64,000 nucleotides of DNA. It comes from Thiomicrorhabdus sp041583835 (GTDB lineage: Bacteria; Pseudomonadota; Gammaproteobacteria; Thiomicrospirales; Thiomicrospiraceae). The DNA is taken from assembly GCF_041583835.1 (NCBI RefSeq), contig NZ_JBFHFC010000005.1, forward strand, positions 62,001 through 126,000. The letters are read 5' to 3'. Within the stretch, counting starts at the first letter, position 1; each line of letters opens with the position of its first letter. The notes under the pieces are model-generated. The model did not search any database, was not told the DNA's origin, and saw only the letters and a program-made list of their open reading frames with translations. The position numbers and the translations under genes were made by a program. Positions 61,174 to 64,000 of the stretch are shown in pieces.

Positions 61174-62190
61174 TTAGCCTCCCGCTTTTCTTAGTTGAAC
61201 CCAGCCTAATAGCAGGCTGATTAGAAAGGCCAACCCCAAAGGCCAGACATAGAGTTCGCTGCGCAGACGGTAGCTATGAACTTCGTGTTCGACCGATTCA
61301 AGCTGGTTGATCGATTGGTAAATTTCCTGCAACTGGCGGGTGTCGTTCGCAAGGAAGAATTGACCGTGGGTCAACTCGGCGATCTTTTTAAGACTGTCGA
61401 TGTCCATATCCGATTTTCCGCCGTTGAAGAAAGCATCCAGGCCGATTCGATGTTTAACCTGACCGACGCCGATGGTGTATATTTTTAAACCGAGTTGCGC
61501 CGCCTTTTCCGCCGCTTTGATTGGATCGACTTCGCCGGCGGTGTTGGATCCGTCGGTCAGCAGCACCAATACCGATTCATTCTGGTGGTTCTTCATCCGG
61601 TGTTTCAGGGTTAAACCAATGGCATCGCCAATCGCGGTATTGTTACCGGCCATGCCGATTTCGGTTTCGTTCAACAAGGTCTTAACGGTTTTCAGATCGT
61701 ATGTCAGAGGACTTTGCAAAAACGCTTGGGAGCCGAAAACGATCAAGCCCATGCGATCGCCTTGACGTTGTTCGATAAATTCCGCGACCACCGATTTGAC
61801 TGCGGTCAAACGGTCGACATCTTTGCCGTCGAGATACATATCGGCTTTCTGCATGGAGCCGGAGAGATCGACCGCCAAAATCATGTCCTTACCGCTGGTG
61901 GTGAAAGGCGTCGGCGTCAGATACCAAATCGGCCGCATGGCCGCGAGGATAAACAGTCCCCATAATAGAACGAACAGCCATGGAATTTTACGTGTTTTGA
62001 CTTCCGGTTGAATTAGGGATTCTTTGGCAAACTGCGTCGAAACGCGTTGCATGATTTGCGGTGCCAGCAGCGCGGTTTGTTGCTGTTGAACCGGCTTCAT
62101 CAGCAAACGCACCAGCCACGGAAGAGGTAAAAAGGCAATCATCCACGGCCATAAGAATTCAAAGTTTTGCCAAACGTTCAACCACTGCAT
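61174..62190 (-). CDS. batA: BatA-like VWA domain protein
   Basis: A 338-residue inner-membrane protein with two N-terminal membrane segments, a von Willebrand A domain (MIDAS DLSGSMQ; LLTDGSNTAGEVDP) and a C-terminal membrane helix (WPLGLAFLISLLLGWV). It probably forms a metal-dependent protein-interaction complex with BatB/C, driven by MoxR. Its ATG overlaps the stop of the upstream DUF4381 gene by one base (TAATG). Confidence 0.9.
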   Translation of the reverse strand: MQWLNVWQNFEFLWPWMIAFLPLPWLVRLLMKPVQQQQTALLAPQIMQRVSTQFAKESLIQPEVKTRKIPWLFVLLWGLFILAAMRPIWYLTPTPFTTSGKDMILAVDLSGSMQKADMYLDGKDVDRLTAVKSVVAEFIEQRQGDRMGLIVFGSQAFLQSPLTYDLKTVKTLLNETEIGMAGNNTAIGDAIGLTLKHRMKNHQNESVLVLLTDGSNTAGEVDPIKAAEKAAQLGLKIYTIGVGQVKHRIGLDAFFNGGKSDMDIDSLKKIAELTHGQFFLANDTRQLQEIYQSINQLESVEHEVHSYRLRSELYVWPLGLAFLISLLLGWVQLRKAGG

Positions 62191-62696
62191 TAGAGATGAT
62201 GCCCCTTAATCCATTGCTGCGCATAGTTTCGCCACGAGAGCGCTAAGCCGTTCAGTTCGGCGTCTGTTTTTTGAGCGTTTCCTTGATAGGCTTGTTGCAG
62301 AATCTCCAGAGCATTGTCGGGTTGGCGGACGAAGTTGGCGGTTTCGTGAAGAAAATCCAACCAGGCCTGTTCGCTCAGATGCGCAACCGTCTGACGCCCG
62401 TAAACCGTAATCGCCACCTGTTTTAGCAGGGCGTTGATGTGCAGGATTTGTTCGGCGACGTCCGTTTGAGTGCCTGTTTGAATCCGTTTTATTTCCGCCA
62501 GCGCTTCGCGGCGGTAGGCGTTGCGTTTATGACGATCCAACAGGAACCACACCAATGCAAAGACAATGGCGCTCAAGCTGAATATCAGCACCCACCAGCT
62601 GAATGCCAGCGGCCACCAACCGATTGGATCGGGCAGGTGAATGTCTTTGAGCTGGTTGAGTGGGTTGTTACTATCCGTTAGATTATTCAGATTCAT
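62190..62696 (-). CDS. DUF4381 family membrane protein
   Basis: A 168-residue protein with one membrane helix (ALAFSWWVLIFSLSAIVFALVWFLL region, about 33-55) preceded by LKDIHLPDPIGWWPLA, the hallmark of DUF4381. The remaining 110 residues are cytoplasmic and helical. It is always found in MoxR-DUF58-VWA clusters, where its function is unknown. It is 13 bases after the DUF58 gene and overlaps batA by one base. Confidence 0.88.
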   Translation of the reverse strand: MNLNNLTDSNNPLNQLKDIHLPDPIGWWPLAFSWWVLIFSLSAIVFALVWFLLDRHKRNAYRREALAEIKRIQTGTQTDVAEQILHINALLKQVAITVYGRQTVAHLSEQAWLDFLHETANFVRQPDNALEILQQAYQGNAQKTDAELNGLALSWRNYAQQWIKGHHL

Positions 62697-62709
62697 TTCG
62701 CTGTCGTCT

Positions 62710-63684
62710 CTATTGGATGATTTTGTATTTGAGTAAGGCTTCCATCGGTTTGTCCTCGGTCGAGATTTGAATCAATGGAATTTGCAAGTTGCGGAAGGTT
62801 TTTTCCGCTGCTTGCCAAGCGTTTACGTAGCTGTCACGGTATTCCTGGCGAGTTTTTTTTCTAAGGCTGTTAATCGGTAACAGGTGTTCTCCTAGCCAAT
62901 CGGAACTGAGGTTTAGCCAACCTAACTTGGGAAGCTCTTTTTCCAAAGGGTCGTATAGATGAATCGCCGTGATTTCGGTGTGTTTGCGTAGGCTTTGTAA
63001 GTGCTGTTGGCTGGCTTCACTGAGGTTGAGCATGTCGCCGATTAAAAACAGCTTACTGCCGGGTTTGACCATTTTTAATAACTGTTGTGTGGCTTGCTGC
63101 CAAAGGTGCGGCTGTACCGTTCCCGGTCTATTCAGCCCGTGCTGTAATTGAATGGCCTGTTGTAACCAGGTCAATAAAGTCTGTTTTTGGCGTTTTGGAT
63201 TCAACCAGGTCTGGTGGTTTTGGTTGAAACTCAAACCGCCGATCAGATCGCCTTGCTGCAGAGCCGTCCAACCTAAAATGGCGGCGATATTCAATCCTTG
63301 AACTGCTTTTAGACGCACCTTGCTGCCGAAAAATAGTGCCGGAGTCTGTTCGGCAACGATTATGACCGGTTTCTCATGTTCTTCGGTAAAGACTTTGGTA
63401 TGAACTTTTTGAGTACGTGCACTGACGCGCCAGTCGATGTGACGGATATCGTCTCCAGCTTGATACTGTCGTACCTCACTGAAAATCATGCCGCTGCCTT
63501 TACGTAAACTGTGATGGCCGCCGCTGAATTGTTCCATCACCTTCTGTTGACTGTTGAGGCTACGATGTTTCACGTGAAACCGAAAGGCAATCAGCTCGTC
63601 AAGCGAACTGTATAGACTGTCCTCGGAAATGTTCGTGCGAGGTTGCATCGAGCTTTCGGTTTGGGCTTGCGAAGAGATCGTCAT
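62710..63684 (-). CDS. DUF58 family protein
   Basis: A 324-residue cytoplasmic protein of the DUF58 family found with MoxR ATPases. Features: FSGGHHSLRKGSGMIFSEVRQYQAGDDIRHIDWRVSART, which is the DUF58 signature, then VHTKVFTEEHEKPVIIV and a VWA-like beta/alpha part (GSKLFLIGDMLNLSE). The role is probably structural or as a client adaptor. A parS sequence (63566-63581) near the start encodes FHVKH. The start could be ATG 63684 or the internal ATG 36 bases later; neither has a strong ribosome site. It lies 19 bases after moxR. Confidence 0.88.
   Translation of the reverse strand: MTISSQAQTESSMQPRTNISEDSLYSSLDELIAFRFHVKHRSLNSQQKVMEQFSGGHHSLRKGSGMIFSEVRQYQAGDDIRHIDWRVSARTQKVHTKVFTEEHEKPVIIVAEQTPALFFGSKVRLKAVQGLNIAAILGWTALQQGDLIGGLSFNQNHQTWLNPKRQKQTLLTWLQQAIQLQHGLNRPGTVQPHLWQQATQQLLKMVKPGSKLFLIGDMLNLSEASQQHLQSLRKHTEITAIHLYDPLEKELPKLGWLNLSSDWLGEHLLPINSLRKKTRQEYRDSYVNAWQAAEKTFRNLQIPLIQISTEDKPMEALLKYKIIQ
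63566..63581. other. parS-like site 4, inside the DUF58 gene
   Basis: TGTTTCACGTGAAACC matches the parS consensus at 15 of 16 positions; only the last base differs. It is 29.7 kb right of the proposed oriC and could be bound more weakly. Confidence 0.7.
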
Positions 63685-63703
63685 TGCTTACGGAACCCTT
63701 TGA

Positions 63704-64000
63704 TCAGACAACGGGAACGTAACTCAGTAGTTGGTCGATGATGTCGTCGGTGCTCAAACCTTCGGCTTCGGCTTCAAAACTCAGCAACAGGCGGTGACGG
63801 AAGACATCGTGAATTACGGCTTGCACGTCGTCGGGACTGACGAAGTTTTTACCTTGCAACCATGCGTGGGCACGTGCGCAACGCGATAAAGCCAAGGTGG
63901 CGCGCGGACTGACGCCATAGTTGATTTTGGTTGCCAGGTCGGCACTGTACGCCGCTGGATTACGGGTGGCAATCACCAGCTCCACCAGATAGGTTTTGAC
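63704..64000 (-). CDS. MoxR-type AAA+ ATPase, C-terminal part only
   Basis: The gene runs off the right edge; about 98 C-terminal residues are visible. They carry the lid helices of MoxR ATPases: YGVSPRATLALSRCARAHAWLQGKNFVSPDDVQAVIHDVFRHRLLLSFEAEAEGLSTDDII. The frame is open to the end of the window, so no start can be given. MoxR ATPases act as chaperone-like remodelers for VWA partners. It would be the first visible gene of the operon moxR-DUF58-DUF4381-batA-batBC-batD. Confidence 0.93.
   Translation of the reverse strand, partial: VKTYLVELVIATRNPAAYSADLATKINYGVSPRATLALSRCARAHAWLQGKNFVSPDDVQAVIHDVFRHRLLLSFEAEAEGLSTDDIIDQLLSYVPVV

Noticed and set aside
1..64000. tRNA, rRNA, CRISPR arrays, IS elements, prophage and known riboswitches
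   Set aside because: I looked through the intergenic regions on both strands and saw no cloverleaf, repeat-spacer array, transposase gene or recognisable riboswitch. A covariance-model search could still find small RNAs.

Overview
The window looks like a chromosomal segment around the replication origin of a sulfur-oxidising, CO2-fixing gammaproteobacterium, most like the Thiomicrospira / Hydrogenovibrio / Thiomicrorhabdus group. Reasons: the gammaproteobacterial order mnmE-yidC-rnpA-rpmH-dnaA-dnaN-recF-gyrB, a proteobacterial-type phosphoribulokinase directly after gyrB (Calvin cycle), several secreted sulfur-type proteins (DsrE-like, rhodanese, TSUP), Na+/H+ antiporters NhaA and NhaD, and system II cytochrome c maturation. 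The genus is an inference; no rRNA is present to settle it. I found no tRNA, rRNA, CRISPR array, IS element or prophage.

Layout. 0-4.1 kb: minus-strand cluster rpmH-rnpA-yidC-hypothetical-mnmE. 4.4-14.7 kb: plus-strand replication cluster TSUP-dnaA-dnaN-fieF-recF, hsp20 on the minus strand, then gyrB and prk. 14.7-26.8 kb: mixed housekeeping genes (DUF389 fusion, outer-membrane proteins, hslR-hemF, DUF4197-M48 protease, tsaC, thrB, polA, engB). 26.9-33.6 kb: resB-ccsA-dsbA, a lone acetolactate synthase, a small acidic protein and a nitroreductase. 33.65-33.99 kb: a non-coding segment with DnaA boxes and a very AT-rich stretch. 34-43.3 kb: oxyR, mlaA, nhaA/nhaD, Nudix, asnC-leuA, flavin reductase, rhodanese. 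43.5-50 kb: Na/Pi-type transporter, a frameshifted outer-membrane protein, yjbQ, prlC. 50-53.8 kb: porin and two secreted DsrE-like proteins divergent from an ECF sigma factor and its membrane anti-sigma factor. 53.9-57.5 kb: lysophospholipid recycling pair lplT-aas. 57.5-64 kb: a complete Bat/MoxR cluster, cut at the right edge.

Two things stand out. First, the anti-sigma factor at 53.1-53.8 kb ends in a periplasmic domain that resembles the two DsrE-like proteins encoded divergently next to it, including a cysteine at the matching place. This suggests a sulfur-responsive ECF circuit that I do not recognise from the literature. Second, the origin of replication is probably not beside dnaA. 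DnaA boxes in a 14-bp inverted repeat plus an AT-rich stretch lie at 33.7-33.97 kb, the G/C strand bias appears to switch there, and four ParB-binding (parS) sequences lie on both sides (21.1, 42.5, 47.9 and 63.6 kb). Three of these parS sites are inside coding sequences.

All calls are from reading the sequence and remembered family knowledge. No database search was run. Base counts quoted are hand counts of single 60-base lines.
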